DNA from: Muribaculaceae bacterium Isolate-036 (Harlan)
GTDB lineage: Bacteria > Bacteroidota > Bacteroidia > Bacteroidales > Muribaculaceae
Assembly (NCBI GenBank): GCA_003833075.1
Contig: RIAY01000003.1
Coordinates: 186,001-250,000, forward strand
DNA: 64,000 bases
Direction of reading: 5' to 3'
Below the pieces are notes generated by a model. It saw only the letters and a list, made by a program, of their open reading frames with translations. It had not been told where the DNA came from and ran no database searches. The position numbers and the translations under genes were made by a program. Positions 53,332-62,375 of this stretch are shown piece by piece. Numbering within the stretch: the first letter of the stretch is position 1; each line of letters starts with the position of its first letter.

Positions 53332-54351
53332 ATGAAAGAGGCAAAGGAGATATTGTTTTCAATTATCGTGCCTGTGTATAACAGGCGTGAAGAGGTTGCT
53401 GACCTCCTCCGAAGCCTTGAATGCCAGACCGACAAAGGATTCGAGATAATACTTGTCGAGGATGGCTCAACCCAGCTTTCACTTCCCGATGGCAAAGGTC
53501 CGGAGGGGCTGAGGCTCAAATATTGGAAAAAATCTAACGAAGGGCGCAGCATCGCCCGGAATTACGGAATAGCCGGAGCCGACGGAGACTTTTTTGTCTT
53601 TGTCGACTCCGACTGCATTTTACCCCCCGGCTATATTGCCGGACTCAGAAAAAGCATCGCGGAGAATCCTGTTGACTGTTTCGGAGGTCCGGATGCCGCC
53701 CATGATTCATTCTCGGATACGCAGAAAGCGATAAATTACGCAATGACCTCATTCCTTACCACCGGCGGTATACGCGGCGGCAAAGTCTCGATGGAGAAAT
53801 TCACTCCGCGCACCTTCAATATGGGCTTCTCCCGCGAGGTCTATGAAAAGGTCGGTGGCTTCCGGGAGATGTTCAGTGAAGATATAGACATGAGTACGCG
53901 CATACGTAACGCCGGATTCAGAATCTCTCTCTATCCTGATGTCTATGTCTATCACAAAAGGCGTGTGGACATGAAGAAATTCTGGAAGCAGGTCCATGTA
54001 TTCGGCATGTCTCGAATAACTCTTGAATTGCTTTATCCCGGTTCCATGAAGCTTGTGCATTGGCTGCCCGCCGTGTTCACGACAGGCGCGGCACTTCTTG
54101 TCATAGGCTCTTTTTTCTGCAAATGGCTATTGTTGCCTTTGTTGCTCTATATAATCGCATTGTGGATCGGTGGCATTATCGCCACGCGTAGTCTGAAAAT
54201 AGCCTCGATGGGTGTAGGCGCCGCGATGGTGCAGCTTACAGGTTATGGCAGCGGTTTTATAAAGGCATACTTTTCCAAGATAATACTTGGCAAAGGACGC
54301 GATGTTTCCAAGGAAATTGAAATCAGAAAGGGAAGCAATGAAGGATTATGA
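53332..54351 (+). CDS. Family 2 glycosyltransferase, membrane-associated
   Basis: 339 residues. GT-A domain with FSIIVPVYNRREEV, ILVEDGSTQ, NEGRSIARNYGI, and VFVDSDCILPPGY (DxD-type site), then NMGFSREVYEKVGGFREMFSEDIDMSTRI (ED motif). Two or three hydrophobic helices lie at about 240-305. It probably builds an envelope glycan from a nucleotide sugar; donor and acceptor unknown. It overlaps radC by 14 bp. Confidence 0.85.
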   Translation: MKEAKEILFSIIVPVYNRREEVADLLRSLECQTDKGFEIILVEDGSTQLSLPDGKGPEGLRLKYWKKSNEGRSIARNYGIAGADGDFFVFVDSDCILPPGYIAGLRKSIAENPVDCFGGPDAAHDSFSDTQKAINYAMTSFLTTGGIRGGKVSMEKFTPRTFNMGFSREVYEKVGGFREMFSEDIDMSTRIRNAGFRISLYPDVYVYHKRRVDMKKFWKQVHVFGMSRITLELLYPGSMKLVHWLPAVFTTGAALLVIGSFFCKWLLLPLLLYIIALWIGGIIATRSLKIASMGVGAAMVQLTGYGSGFIKAYFSKIILGKGRDVSKEIEIRKGSNEGL

Positions 54352-55054
54352 TTCGTCATGTCCGGTGGCGCATACGCTAACCGTCAAGGAGATGTCGCCG
54401 GATGACCAGCCGCGGGAGCGCGCGTTGAAGCATGGTTGCAAAGTGCTTCCGACAGCCGATCTCTGGGCTATTGTCCTTCGCACGGGACTCCCCGGCAAAC
54501 CTATCACGGAAATGTGCAGGGATCTGATGCGTTCCTGCGACAACAAGCTCTTCAACCTCGAAAGAATGGAGCGCGGCAGCTTTATGAAAGTCAAAGGAAT
54601 CGGCACTACAAAAGCCCTTCAGATCGAAGCTGTCATGGAGCTTATACGCCGTTATTGCGGCGAGACGGTAGGAAATCGCGTGAAAATCGGTTGCTCCCGC
54701 GATGTATATGATGTAATGCGCCATGAAATCGGCAATCTTCCGCATGAGGAGATATGGGCGATATATCTGAATCGCCGAAATGAAATAATCTCAAAAGAGA
54801 AGATGACCCGCGGGAGTGCGGTCGCTTCGGTCTTCGATCTTAAAAAGATAATAAAAGAGGCATTGCTGCGCGATGCGCAAGGTGTGATGCTGTGTCACAA
54901 CCATCCTTCGGGCAATACGATGCCGAGTGTGGACGATGACCGTATTACGGAGAAACTCCGCAAAGGATGCGAGTCAATGGATCTAAGGTTTCTCGACCAT
55001 CTTATAATCACGGCTTCCGGTTTTTATTCATATCGGGATCAAGGCAGGTTCTGA
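54338..55054 (+). CDS. radC: RadC-family JAB-domain protein
   Basis: 238 residues from the ATG at 54338; upstream in-frame ATGs exist inside the glycosyltransferase gene. UPF0758-type helix-hairpin-helix part (RERALKHGCKVLPTADLWAIVLRTG, VKGIGTTKALQIEAVMEL), then the JAB/MPN metalloprotease-like domain with MLCHNHPSGNTMPSVDDD (HxH...D zinc ligands). The biological role of RadC is still unclear. Its 3' end overlaps the convergent GH3 gene by 16 bp. Confidence 0.92.
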   Translation: MKDYDSSCPVAHTLTVKEMSPDDQPRERALKHGCKVLPTADLWAIVLRTGLPGKPITEMCRDLMRSCDNKLFNLERMERGSFMKVKGIGTTKALQIEAVMELIRRYCGETVGNRVKIGCSRDVYDVMRHEIGNLPHEEIWAIYLNRRNEIISKEKMTRGSAVASVFDLKKIIKEALLRDAQGVMLCHNHPSGNTMPSVDDDRITEKLRKGCESMDLRFLDHLIITASGFYSYRDQGRF

Positions 55055-56256
55055 ATCATCAGTCTTTTGCGGATACGCTCTGCTTCCGGTGAGTTAAGAA
55101 CCTTGTTGACGCTGTCGGGCATCGCCGTTTCTGGCTTGTATCCGGCTTTCAGTAGAAATTTCCTGAACAGTATTCTGCGTAGATGCATGTCTATGTCCGG
55201 TTCGGTTATGTCTCCGCGTTCCATTGCGGCAATTATGTTTTTAATCTCCCGCCGCGTGTCTTTGGGCGCAAGAATAATATCTGCACCCGCTTCCACAGCC
55301 TTGTCTGCGCCATATCCTTCGGCACCAAGCATGTTCATGGCGTCTGTCAGCACGAGTCCGTCAAATCCGAGGTCTGTTCTGAGCAGGTCTGTGATTACGG
55401 GGCGCGATACAGCAGCGGGGAGCATCTGAGGGTCAATCGCAGGAAACGCGAGATGTCCGATCATGATTCCTGACAACTGTTGTTCGATATATCTGCGGAA
55501 GGGCTGGAGATCTACGCTGTCGAGACTCTGCAGACTGCGGTCGATATTCGCTTTCATGCGGTGGGTGTCCACGCTTGCGGCTCCGTGTCCGGGAAAATGT
55601 TTTGCGACACTCATCACATTTCCGCTTTCCAGTCCGCGTGCATATGATATGGAGAGAACAGAGACACGATCCGGATCCGGACCGAATGATCTTCTGCCGA
55701 TGTAGGTTCCCTCTGTAGTGATGTCAAGCACCGGACCGAGAACCATGTTTATTCCTATTCTGCGACACTCTCTCGCCATTTCTCTTCCGTATTCGTATAA
55801 TGTTTCCTCATCCGCGTCTTCGGAAATTCTTGAGTTTACCGGAAACTCCGGCGCGTCTTTCAGTCTCATGGCGAGTCCCCATTCGGCATCGATCGCGATA
55901 AACGGAGGTGTCTCGCACCAGTGTGCGAGAGAGTCGGCTATAATCGCCGCCGATCTCGTGTCTCCTTTCAGCAGAATCAGTCCTCCTACACCGATATGGG
56001 CATATTCGCGTATCCGCGCCAGAGTGTATGGATCAGACGAAGCATAGACGGCTGGCATAAAAAGCTGCGCCGCTTTCCGCTCCGGATTCATTGTCCGGAT
56101 GACGGAGTCGGCGCAGCTGTATGCGGATTTGGTAAGATCGCTTTTTTCGACGGGTGCGATCTGTTTCTGCTCTTCCTGTTGCCGTTTCGCAGTGCATCCG
56201 CTTCCCGAAAGAAGCAGAGCCGTTATTGCCGGAACTGCAAGCAAGAGCTTTTTCAT
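55039..56256 (-). CDS. Glycoside hydrolase family 3 lipoprotein (NagZ-like beta-N-acetylhexosaminidase)
   Basis: 405 residues. Lipobox SGSGC (about Cys21). GH3 N-terminal barrel with the NagZ signature KHFPGHGAASVDTHR and nucleophile Asp in GLVLTDAMNMLGAEG. Absence of the second GH3 domain fits the NagZ group, which removes N-acetylglucosamine from muropeptides. The lipoprotein signal makes it periplasmic or surface-exposed rather than cytosolic as in enterobacteria. Same strand as, and 13 bp after, the 5'-nucleotidase gene. Confidence 0.88.
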   Translation of the reverse strand: MKKLLLAVPAITALLLSGSGCTAKRQQEEQKQIAPVEKSDLTKSAYSCADSVIRTMNPERKAAQLFMPAVYASSDPYTLARIREYAHIGVGGLILLKGDTRSAAIIADSLAHWCETPPFIAIDAEWGLAMRLKDAPEFPVNSRISEDADEETLYEYGREMARECRRIGINMVLGPVLDITTEGTYIGRRSFGPDPDRVSVLSISYARGLESGNVMSVAKHFPGHGAASVDTHRMKANIDRSLQSLDSVDLQPFRRYIEQQLSGIMIGHLAFPAIDPQMLPAAVSRPVITDLLRTDLGFDGLVLTDAMNMLGAEGYGADKAVEAGADIILAPKDTRREIKNIIAAMERGDITEPDIDMHLRRILFRKFLLKAGYKPETAMPDSVNKVLNSPEAERIRKRLMIQNLP

Positions 56257-56269
56257 GATTCAGTTATTG

Positions 56270-57865
56270 TTACGGTTGGTTCTTTTCGCTCAGAAACCGG
56301 TCGATTTCAATTTTCACATTCTCAACAAATCTGCTTTCCGGATCCGAGCTTACAGGAATTCCGAGTTCAGTGAGGTGTTTGAGGTATCCGAGCACATATA
56401 CGCACATTTCATGTTTACTCTGCCATAGCATGCGGTTGTTTGCCATGGACACAAGGTCATCGTTGCCGTTTGCCACATAGTCGATGGTTGCCAGTGTGTA
56501 CATTTTTTCCGGATTCATCTCCTCTCCATCGATAATCACCTTCTGCAGATTTCCTTTCCCGTCGGTGACAACGCGTATGTTGGCACTTACCGCCTCACCC
56601 CCCTTGGCGGTTGCGATCTTAAGTGCGTTTATAATGTCCTTCCCCTTGATTTCTATGATTGTCATATGGTTTGAGAACGGGAATGTAGACAGGATCTGAC
56701 CTTCTGTCACAGCACCTTTCTTCATCGGCTGGCGTATTCCTCCGACATTCATTATCGACAGATCTATCTGCGGGAAATCACCTTTTGCCGAACGGATGCT
56801 GTCGGCTATATGTCTTCCGAAATCCAGACCGAAATCAGCTGTCCAGTTCGGGTAGGCACCGGTGCGTCCGCTGTTCGACATATCCTGTAGGCTCCACGCC
56901 ACGATGTTGGAGTTTACCGAATCAACGGCGTGTTTGAAAGGCGCAAGGAAACGCTCGATATTCTTGTCGTATGCATCGGGTGAGAAGCGGTCGGTCACCG
57001 GGATATACTCGTAATCGAACTTCCGGTCCTTTATGTCGTCAAGGTCGATATTGATATATCCTACATTACGGCCGTATTTCCCTGTCTGTGTCACCAGCAC
57101 GGGCTTGCCGACGGCATTGTTGATCCAGTATGGTGTCGCTTCGGGAGTGGCGGGGTCTACAAACGTATGTGAATGACCGCCAATTATAATGTCTATATCC
57201 TTGCTGCGGCGCGCCATTTCCATATCTGAGGCTTTGCCGGGAATAGCTTCGTACCCGATGTGTGTCACAGCCACAACGAGGTCGCATTTTTCTTTGTCGC
57301 GCAACATTGCCGCAGTTTTGTTGGCTGTCTCGATGGCATCGTAATATTTCATTCCTTCGTAGTTCTCTTTCGATATAAGACTTTCAGGATCTACATTTAT
57401 GCCGAAGAAACCGATTTTCTTTTTCCCGACTTTCTTGATTACATATGGCTTGAACAGTCCCCTGGCAGGGGTCTTGCTGAAATCGTAGTTTGCCGAGAGG
57501 CATGTGGCTTTTACATCTTTCCAATATTTGGCAAGTTCCTCAAGTCCGTTGTCAAATTCATGGTTTCCGAGAATCCTGATGTCATAATCCATCATGTTGA
57601 AAATCGGGTATTCCACGTCACCCTTGAAATATTTGAAATAGAGTGTTCCCTGAACCATGTCGCCGGCATCGACGAGTATCACATTCTTTTCCGCCTTGCG
57701 CACGGAGTCTATGATGGCTTTGCGCGGGAGTATTCCACCGCGTCCGTTATTGTCGAAATCAATGTTTGAATGGGTGTCGTTGGTCGTGAGGATCACAAGG
57801 TTTTCTGCGGAAGACGCGAATACGCCTGCCGTCAGAAGGAAGAGTGATATAAAAGCTTTCTTCAT
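56270..57865 (-). CDS. 5'-nucleotidase/2',3'-cyclic phosphodiesterase (UshA-like)
   Basis: 531 residues. Signal peptide about 1-20. Metallophosphoesterase motifs in order: TTNDTHSNID, VDAGDMVQG, LGNHEFDNG, AVTHIGYEA, GGHSHTF; then the 5'-nucleotidase C-terminal domain (GGIRQPMKKGAVTEGQILSTFPFSNHMTIIEIKG). Secreted nucleotide scavenging is the family role. Both domains are in one chain. Its 5' side carries a 380-bp minisatellite. Forms a likely operon with the GH3 gene. Confidence 0.92.
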   Translation of the reverse strand: MKKAFISLFLLTAGVFASSAENLVILTTNDTHSNIDFDNNGRGGILPRKAIIDSVRKAEKNVILVDAGDMVQGTLYFKYFKGDVEYPIFNMMDYDIRILGNHEFDNGLEELAKYWKDVKATCLSANYDFSKTPARGLFKPYVIKKVGKKKIGFFGINVDPESLISKENYEGMKYYDAIETANKTAAMLRDKEKCDLVVAVTHIGYEAIPGKASDMEMARRSKDIDIIIGGHSHTFVDPATPEATPYWINNAVGKPVLVTQTGKYGRNVGYINIDLDDIKDRKFDYEYIPVTDRFSPDAYDKNIERFLAPFKHAVDSVNSNIVAWSLQDMSNSGRTGAYPNWTADFGLDFGRHIADSIRSAKGDFPQIDLSIMNVGGIRQPMKKGAVTEGQILSTFPFSNHMTIIEIKGKDIINALKIATAKGGEAVSANIRVVTDGKGNLQKVIIDGEEMNPEKMYTLATIDYVANGNDDLVSMANNRMLWQSKHEMCVYVLGYLKHLTELGIPVSSDPESRFVENVKIEIDRFLSEKNQP

Positions 57866-57906
57866 AGAATTTTGAAATTTATGACTTCGCTTTAAGTTGA
57901 AAATAT

Positions 57907-58290
57907 TAGGGTCTTTAAAGACTTTAAAGACTTTAGGGTCTTTAGGGTCTTTAAGGACTTTAGGGACTTTAAGGACTTTAGGGACTTTAAGGACTTTAGG
58001 GACTTTAAGGTCTTTAGGGTCTTTAGGGTCTTTAAGGACTTTAGGGACTTTAAGGACTTTAGGGTCTTTAAGGACTTTAAGGACTTTAGGGACTTTAAGG
58101 TCTTTAGGGTCTTTAGGGTCTTTAAGGACTTTAGGGACTTTAAGGACTTTAGGGTCTTTAAGGACTTTAAGGACTTTAGGGACTTTAAGGACTTTAGGGA
58201 CTTTAAGGTCTTTAAGGACTTTAGGGTCTTTAAGGACTTTAAGGACTTTAAGGTCTTTAAGGACTTTTAGAGACCTTAAAGACCTTAAAT
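57907..58290. repeat. 9-bp minisatellite (about 42 units)
   Basis: Units are variants of AAGGACTTT, AGGGACTTT and AGGGTCTTT, nearly uninterrupted over about 380 bp. Near the right end the orientation flips (AAAGACCTT). The region lies between the gpmI stop and the 5'-nucleotidase start (both minus strand), i.e. in the 5' region of the nucleotidase gene. The plus strand stays open for 133 codons (57897-58298), giving a Leu-every-third-residue pattern. That follows from the 9-bp period, so I do not call it a gene. Confidence 0.95.
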
Positions 58291-58312
58291 ATTATTGAAT
58301 CAAGTTTTGGGT

Positions 58313-59824
58313 TTAATATGAGATCAAGTCTTCTCCGGTCATGTCTTTAGGCTGGGGAAGCTCCATGAGTTTGAGCAGAGATGGAGCCACGTCTGCCAGA
58401 ATGCCGTTTTTCACCTTGGCGTCTTTGTGTGAGCCGATGTAGATGAAAGGCACTGGGTTCAGAGAGTGTGCCGTGTTCGGGGAGCCGTCTTCGTTGAGAG
58501 CGTGGTCGGCGTTGCCGTGGTCAGCGATGATGATGGTCTCATAGCCATGTTTCTTGGCTGCTTCCACTGTTTTCTCAACGCATTTGTCGAGAGTGGCGAT
58601 CGCTTTCTCGATAGCTGAATACACACCTGTGTGTCCCACCATATCGCCGTTGGCGAAGTTCACGACGATAAAGTCGTATTTCTCGCTGTCGATCTGCTCT
58701 ACGAGTTTGTCGGTCACTTCCGGCGCGCTCATTTCCGGCTGCAGGTCATAGGTGGCGACCTTCGGCGAGGGCACAAGAATGCGGTCTTCGCCGGGGAACG
58801 GTTCCTCCTTGCCTCCGTTGAAGAAGAATGTAACGTGTGCGTATTTTTCAGTCTCCGCTATGTGAAGCTGTTTCTTTCCTTCTCTTGAAAGGAATTCACC
58901 TAAAGTGTCTGGCACATCCGATTTGGTGAAGAGGATATGCACGCCTTTGAAAGAATCGTCATAGGGAGTCATGCAGTAATACTGAAGATCCGGTATCGGA
59001 TTCATTCCGTCTTCGGAATGCTGGGTGAGCACTGTGGTAAGTTCCTTTGCGCGGTCATTGCGGTAATTGAAGAAAATCACCACATGTCCTGCGCCTATGC
59101 GGCCGTCTACACGGTCGTTGACTATAGGCTTGATAAATTCGTCGGTAACGCCCTCTGTGTATGATTCCTCAACAGCCTTGACCATATTGTCGGCGTGTTT
59201 ACCTTCACCGTAAACGAGCAGGTTGTAGGCGTCTTTTATGCGTTCCCAGCGGTGGTCACGGTCCATTGCGTAGTAGCGGCCCACGACACTCGCGATTGTT
59301 CCGGTGCTTTGTTTGCAGTGATCCTGGATTTCCTGAAGGAATCCTGCACCGCTTTTGGGGTCAGTGTCACGACCGTCCATGAAGGCGTGGATGAACACCT
59401 TGTCCAGACCATAAGCCTTTGCTGTGTCGCAAAGAGCGTAGAGATGACCTAAAGAGGAATGCACGCCGCCGGCAGATGCCAGACCCATGAAGTGGATAGG
59501 CACACCGTTTTTCTGGGCATATGTGAATGCGTTCTTGATTTCCTGATTCTCTGCGAATGAACCGTCTGCTATGGCGCGGTTGATTTTTACGAGATCCTGA
59601 TAGACCACGCGTCCTGCACCGATGTTGAGGTGTCCGACCTCGGAGTTGCCCATCTGTCCGTCAGGCAGACCTACGTTTTCTCCGCTTGCCTGAAGCTGGG
59701 AATGGGGATATTCAGCCACGAGGCTGTCCATGTAGGGAGTGGGAGTGTTGAAGATGACATCGTCTTTCTTGTGGTCACCGATGCCGTATCCGTCGAGGAT
59801 AATCAGTAATGCTTTTTTAGACAT
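58313..59824 (-). CDS. gpmI: 2,3-bisphosphoglycerate-independent phosphoglycerate mutase
   Basis: 503 residues from the ATG at 59824 ([17 protein letters not shown]); further upstream codons are in frame but unlikely. Metal and catalytic motifs: [19 protein letters not shown] (catalytic Ser), [38 protein letters not shown]. Interconverts 3- and 2-phosphoglycerate in glycolysis. A TAATTTTG box at 59914-59907 (minus) is a likely promoter part. Confidence 0.97.
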   Translation of the reverse strand: MSKKALLIILDGYGIGDHKKDDVIFNTPTPYMDSLVAEYPHSQLQASGENVGLPDGQMGNSEVGHLNIGAGRVVYQDLVKINRAIADGSFAENQEIKNAFTYAQKNGVPIHFMGLASAGGVHSSLGHLYALCDTAKAYGLDKVFIHAFMDGRDTDPKSGAGFLQEIQDHCKQSTGTIASVVGRYYAMDRDHRWERIKDAYNLLVYGEGKHADNMVKAVEESYTEGVTDEFIKPIVNDRVDGRIGAGHVVIFFNYRNDRAKELTTVLTQHSEDGMNPIPDLQYYCMTPYDDSFKGVHILFTKSDVPDTLGEFLSREGKKQLHIAETEKYAHVTFFFNGGKEEPFPGEDRILVPSPKVATYDLQPEMSAPEVTDKLVEQIDSEKYDFIVVNFANGDMVGHTGVYSAIEKAIATLDKCVEKTVEAAKKHGYETIIIADHGNADHALNEDGSPNTAHSLNPVPFIYIGSHKDAKVKNGILADVAPSLLKLMELPQPKDMTGEDLISY

Positions 59825-59934
59825 GATATATAGTTTTCTTTTCTTACTTTCCGACCCATATGCGGGCATGACGGGAGAGTATGAGAACCCTCCTTGAGAT
59901 ATAACGCAAAATTAGCTATTTTTTCTCAAAATAA

Positions 59935-59961
59935 CAACCCGCCCTGAAAAAGGACGGGTTG
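59935..59961 (-). terminator. Terminator of rplS
   Basis: CAACCCGTCCT-type 11-bp stem with one mismatch and a short A/T loop, 30 nt after the rplS stop; a T-rich stretch follows on the minus strand. Confidence 0.7.
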
Positions 59962-59990
59962 CATATTCGTTTTTTTTACCGGGGAGAAAA

Positions 59991-60362
59991 TTAGTTGTTC
60001 TCCTTGTTTTTCTTGACATAGCGCTCTTTGATGCGTGCTTTCTTACCTGTGAGGTTGCGGAGGTAATAAAGTTTGGCACGGCGCACTTTGCCGTATTTCA
60101 TAACTGTGATTGACTCGATGAAAGGAGATTCCATCGGGAAGATACGCTCAACGCCGATACCGTCTGAAATCTTGCGTACAGTGAAACGCTTCTTGTCGCC
60201 CTGACCGTTGATTTTGATCACGACACCGCGATACTGCTGGATACGCTCCTTGTTACCCTCTTTGATACGATATGCCACAGTCACTGTGTCGCCGGGGCCG
60301 AATGAGTCGAATTCTTTCTTGGGAGTGGCAAATGCCTCCTCTGCAATTTTGATTAAATCCAT
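59991..60362 (-). CDS. rplS: 50S ribosomal protein bL19
   Basis: 123 residues. [29 protein letters not shown], then [28 protein letters not shown] and [21 protein letters not shown]: diagnostic bL19 at the subunit interface. Monocistronic here, without the trmD/rimM neighbours found in many bacteria, as usual for Bacteroidetes. A structured leader lies upstream. Confidence 0.98.
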   Translation of the reverse strand: MDLIKIAEEAFATPKKEFDSFGPGDTVTVAYRIKEGNKERIQQYRGVVIKINGQGDKKRFTVRKISDGIGVERIFPMESPFIESITVMKYGKVRRAKLYYLRNLTGKKARIKERYVKKNKENN

Positions 60363-60524
60363 TTTTGTTATGACGTTTAAATTATTTGCAATATAAATAA
60401 GCTTCTTTCAGGGAAGCGGGGGACAACCCCTTGAAATAACCCTTTGCAGGGTTATTCTTTATCCCGTCTTATCAGAGATTGCAAAACCGACTGCAAAATT
60501 ACAACTTATTTTTTAATTATGAAA
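60363..60524 (-). promoter_or_regulatory. Promoter and structured leader of rplS
   Basis: Minus strand: TTTC (60524-60521), a 19-nt spacer, TAATTTTG (60501-60494). The leader of about 125 nt holds AATAACCC-loop-GGGTTATT, GGGG-loop-CCCC and GCTTC-loop-GAAGC hairpins. Candidate autoregulatory leader. Confidence 0.5.
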
Positions 60525-60684
60525 GTTTTTTGTTAATTTCGCTAAAGTTTCTGTCCGGACTTCTGATATCGGAGACTGATCATTATGTATGTCTCTCGGC
60601 AATGAGTTGCCAAATAGGCATAGGACCTGCCGGATGTGCAAAGTGAAAGTGTGGAAACAGAATAAATTTAAGAGGAATAAATCA

Positions 60685-61536
60685 ATGAATCCGCATATAA
60701 CACCTTCAATAAATGCAGGGGGGCGTCTGCTTTCTTTTGACGTGCCGAAAGTGATGGGAATTTTGAACGTGACTCCCGACAGCTTCTACAGCGGCAGCCG
60801 TGTTTCGGGCAGCAAGGCGATTGCGGAACGCGTGGCAGGCATGCGTGAGGAGGGTGCGGACATTCTGGATATCGGAGGTTATTCTTCGCGTCCCGGAGCG
60901 GAAGAAGTCTCGCCGGAAGAGGAATACTCCCGTCTTGCCTCCGGTCTTGAGGTCGTTCGTTCCGTCTGGCAGGAGGCTATAGTGTCGGTAGATACTTTCC
61001 GCGCCGAGGTTGCACGGCGCTGTGTCGAGGAGTGGGGAGTCAGTATTGTCAATGATATTGGAGGCGGCACTCTTGACCCGGTGATGTGGGACACTGTGGC
61101 TGATCTGAGGGTGGCATATGTCCTGATGCATATGCGGGGAACGCCGAAGACAATGGGAACTCTGACCGATTACAATGATGTTTCTGCAGACACATTGACA
61201 GATCTTGCGTTCAGGATTTCCGAGCTGCGTTCGAAAGGTGTGTCGGATGTGATAATAGACCCCGGTTTCGGATTTGCCAAGACCGTGGAGCAGAATTACC
61301 GTCTTCTTGCCGATCTTCGCGAGTTCCGGATTACCGGTGCTCCCGTGCTTGCCGGAATCTCAAGGAAAACCATGATATGGAAGCCTTTGGGTATCACGCC
61401 GGCGGAGGCTGCCAACGGCACAACGGCACTCAACACGGTTGCCTTGCTCAATGGCGCGGACATTCTGCGTGTGCATGATGTCCGCAATGCCGTAGAGACA
61501 GTGAAGCTCATGGAACTGCTAAAAAACGATAAATAA
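60685..61536 (+). CDS. folP: Dihydropteroate synthase
   Basis: 283 residues from the ATG at 60685, preceded by AGAGG; the frame is open from 60589. Motifs GILNVTPDSFYSG, DILDIGGYSSRPGAEEV, VSVDTFRAEVA, NDIGGG, HMRGTPKTM, DPGFGFAKT, and GISRKTM: complete pterin- and pABA-binding set. Makes dihydropteroate in folate synthesis; target family of sulfonamides. Overlaps the next gene by one base (TAATG). Confidence 0.97.
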   Translation: MNPHITPSINAGGRLLSFDVPKVMGILNVTPDSFYSGSRVSGSKAIAERVAGMREEGADILDIGGYSSRPGAEEVSPEEEYSRLASGLEVVRSVWQEAIVSVDTFRAEVARRCVEEWGVSIVNDIGGGTLDPVMWDTVADLRVAYVLMHMRGTPKTMGTLTDYNDVSADTLTDLAFRISELRSKGVSDVIIDPGFGFAKTVEQNYRLLADLREFRITGAPVLAGISRKTMIWKPLGITPAEAANGTTALNTVALLNGADILRVHDVRNAVETVKLMELLKNDK

Positions 61537-62303
61537 TGCTTTCTTTCGGAATCAAGGATATAGTTGATATATTGATAGTGGCGCTGATGCTCTACTATCT
61601 CTACAGGCTGATGAAAAACAGCGGCACTCTGTCGCTCTTCTATGGCGTTCTTGCCTTTATCGCCATCTGGGTGATCTCTTTCGAGATATTCAACATGCGC
61701 CTCACCGGCACAATAGTCGACAAGTTCATGAGCATAGGTCTCATTGTTCTTGTGATTCTGTTTCAGGATCAGATCAAACGTTTCCTTATAGATATCGGCA
61801 GCCGTGGAAGATGGACAGTGTTCCGGAAGTTGTTCCGTCATCATGAGGATAACGAGGAGCAGGAGCATTCGCGTGTTATGAGTGTTGTCTATGCCTGCAT
61901 GTCTATGGCGAAATCGAAGACAGGCGCGCTGATTGTTTTCCAGCGCAAGGTGCCTCTTGCGGATTATGAGAACACCGGCGATATTATCGACGCGGATATC
62001 AACGTGCGTCTGATAGAGAACATCTTTTTCAAGAACTCACCGCTGCACGACGGTGCGATGATAATAGCCGACCGTCGCATCAAGTCAGTAGGCTGCATCC
62101 TTCCGGTGAGCCACGACATGAATATTCCGAAGAGCCTCGGTCTGCGTCATCGTGCGGCTTTGGGTATGAGTCAGGTCACTGATGCCATCTGTGTCATAGT
62201 CAGCGAAGAGACAGGGGGGATCTCCGTTGCCCGCGATGGCTCGCTCAGCGTGAAAATCTCCCCGATGGATCTTGAGCATATCCTCTCTTCCGCCTTGAAA
62301 TGA
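61536..62303 (+). CDS. dacA: Diadenylate cyclase (CdaA/DacA type)
   Basis: 255 residues. Three N-terminal membrane helices (about 8-70), then the DAC domain with SPLHDGAMIIADRRI (DGA motif) and SLGLRHRAALGMSQV (RHR motif). Synthesises the second messenger c-di-AMP from ATP. Translationally coupled to folP, a gene order seen in Bacteroidetes. Its stop codon lies in the first of three 20-bp direct repeats. Confidence 0.95.
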   Translation: MLSFGIKDIVDILIVALMLYYLYRLMKNSGTLSLFYGVLAFIAIWVISFEIFNMRLTGTIVDKFMSIGLIVLVILFQDQIKRFLIDIGSRGRWTVFRKLFRHHEDNEEQEHSRVMSVVYACMSMAKSKTGALIVFQRKVPLADYENTGDIIDADINVRLIENIFFKNSPLHDGAMIIADRRIKSVGCILPVSHDMNIPKSLGLRHRAALGMSQVTDAICVIVSEETGGISVARDGSLSVKISPMDLEHILSSALK

Positions 62304-62344
62304 CAGACTCCGCCTTGAAATGACAGACTCCGCCTTGAAATGAC
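62289..62344 (+). repeat. 20-bp direct repeat (2.8 copies) at the end of dacA
   Basis: TCCGCCTTGAAATGACAGAC occurs at 62289 and 62309 and partly at 62329. Each copy carries the same last codons and TGA stop, so copies two and three are non-coding duplicates of the gene's end. Confidence 0.95.
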
Positions 62345-62375
62345 CTGCAAGTGTCGTTAAGTCGACCGGTATCTG

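Noticed and set aside
57897-58298. A leucine-rich repeat protein encoded by the minisatellite
   Set aside because: The open frame follows from the 9-bp period. There is no signal peptide, domain or non-repetitive part.
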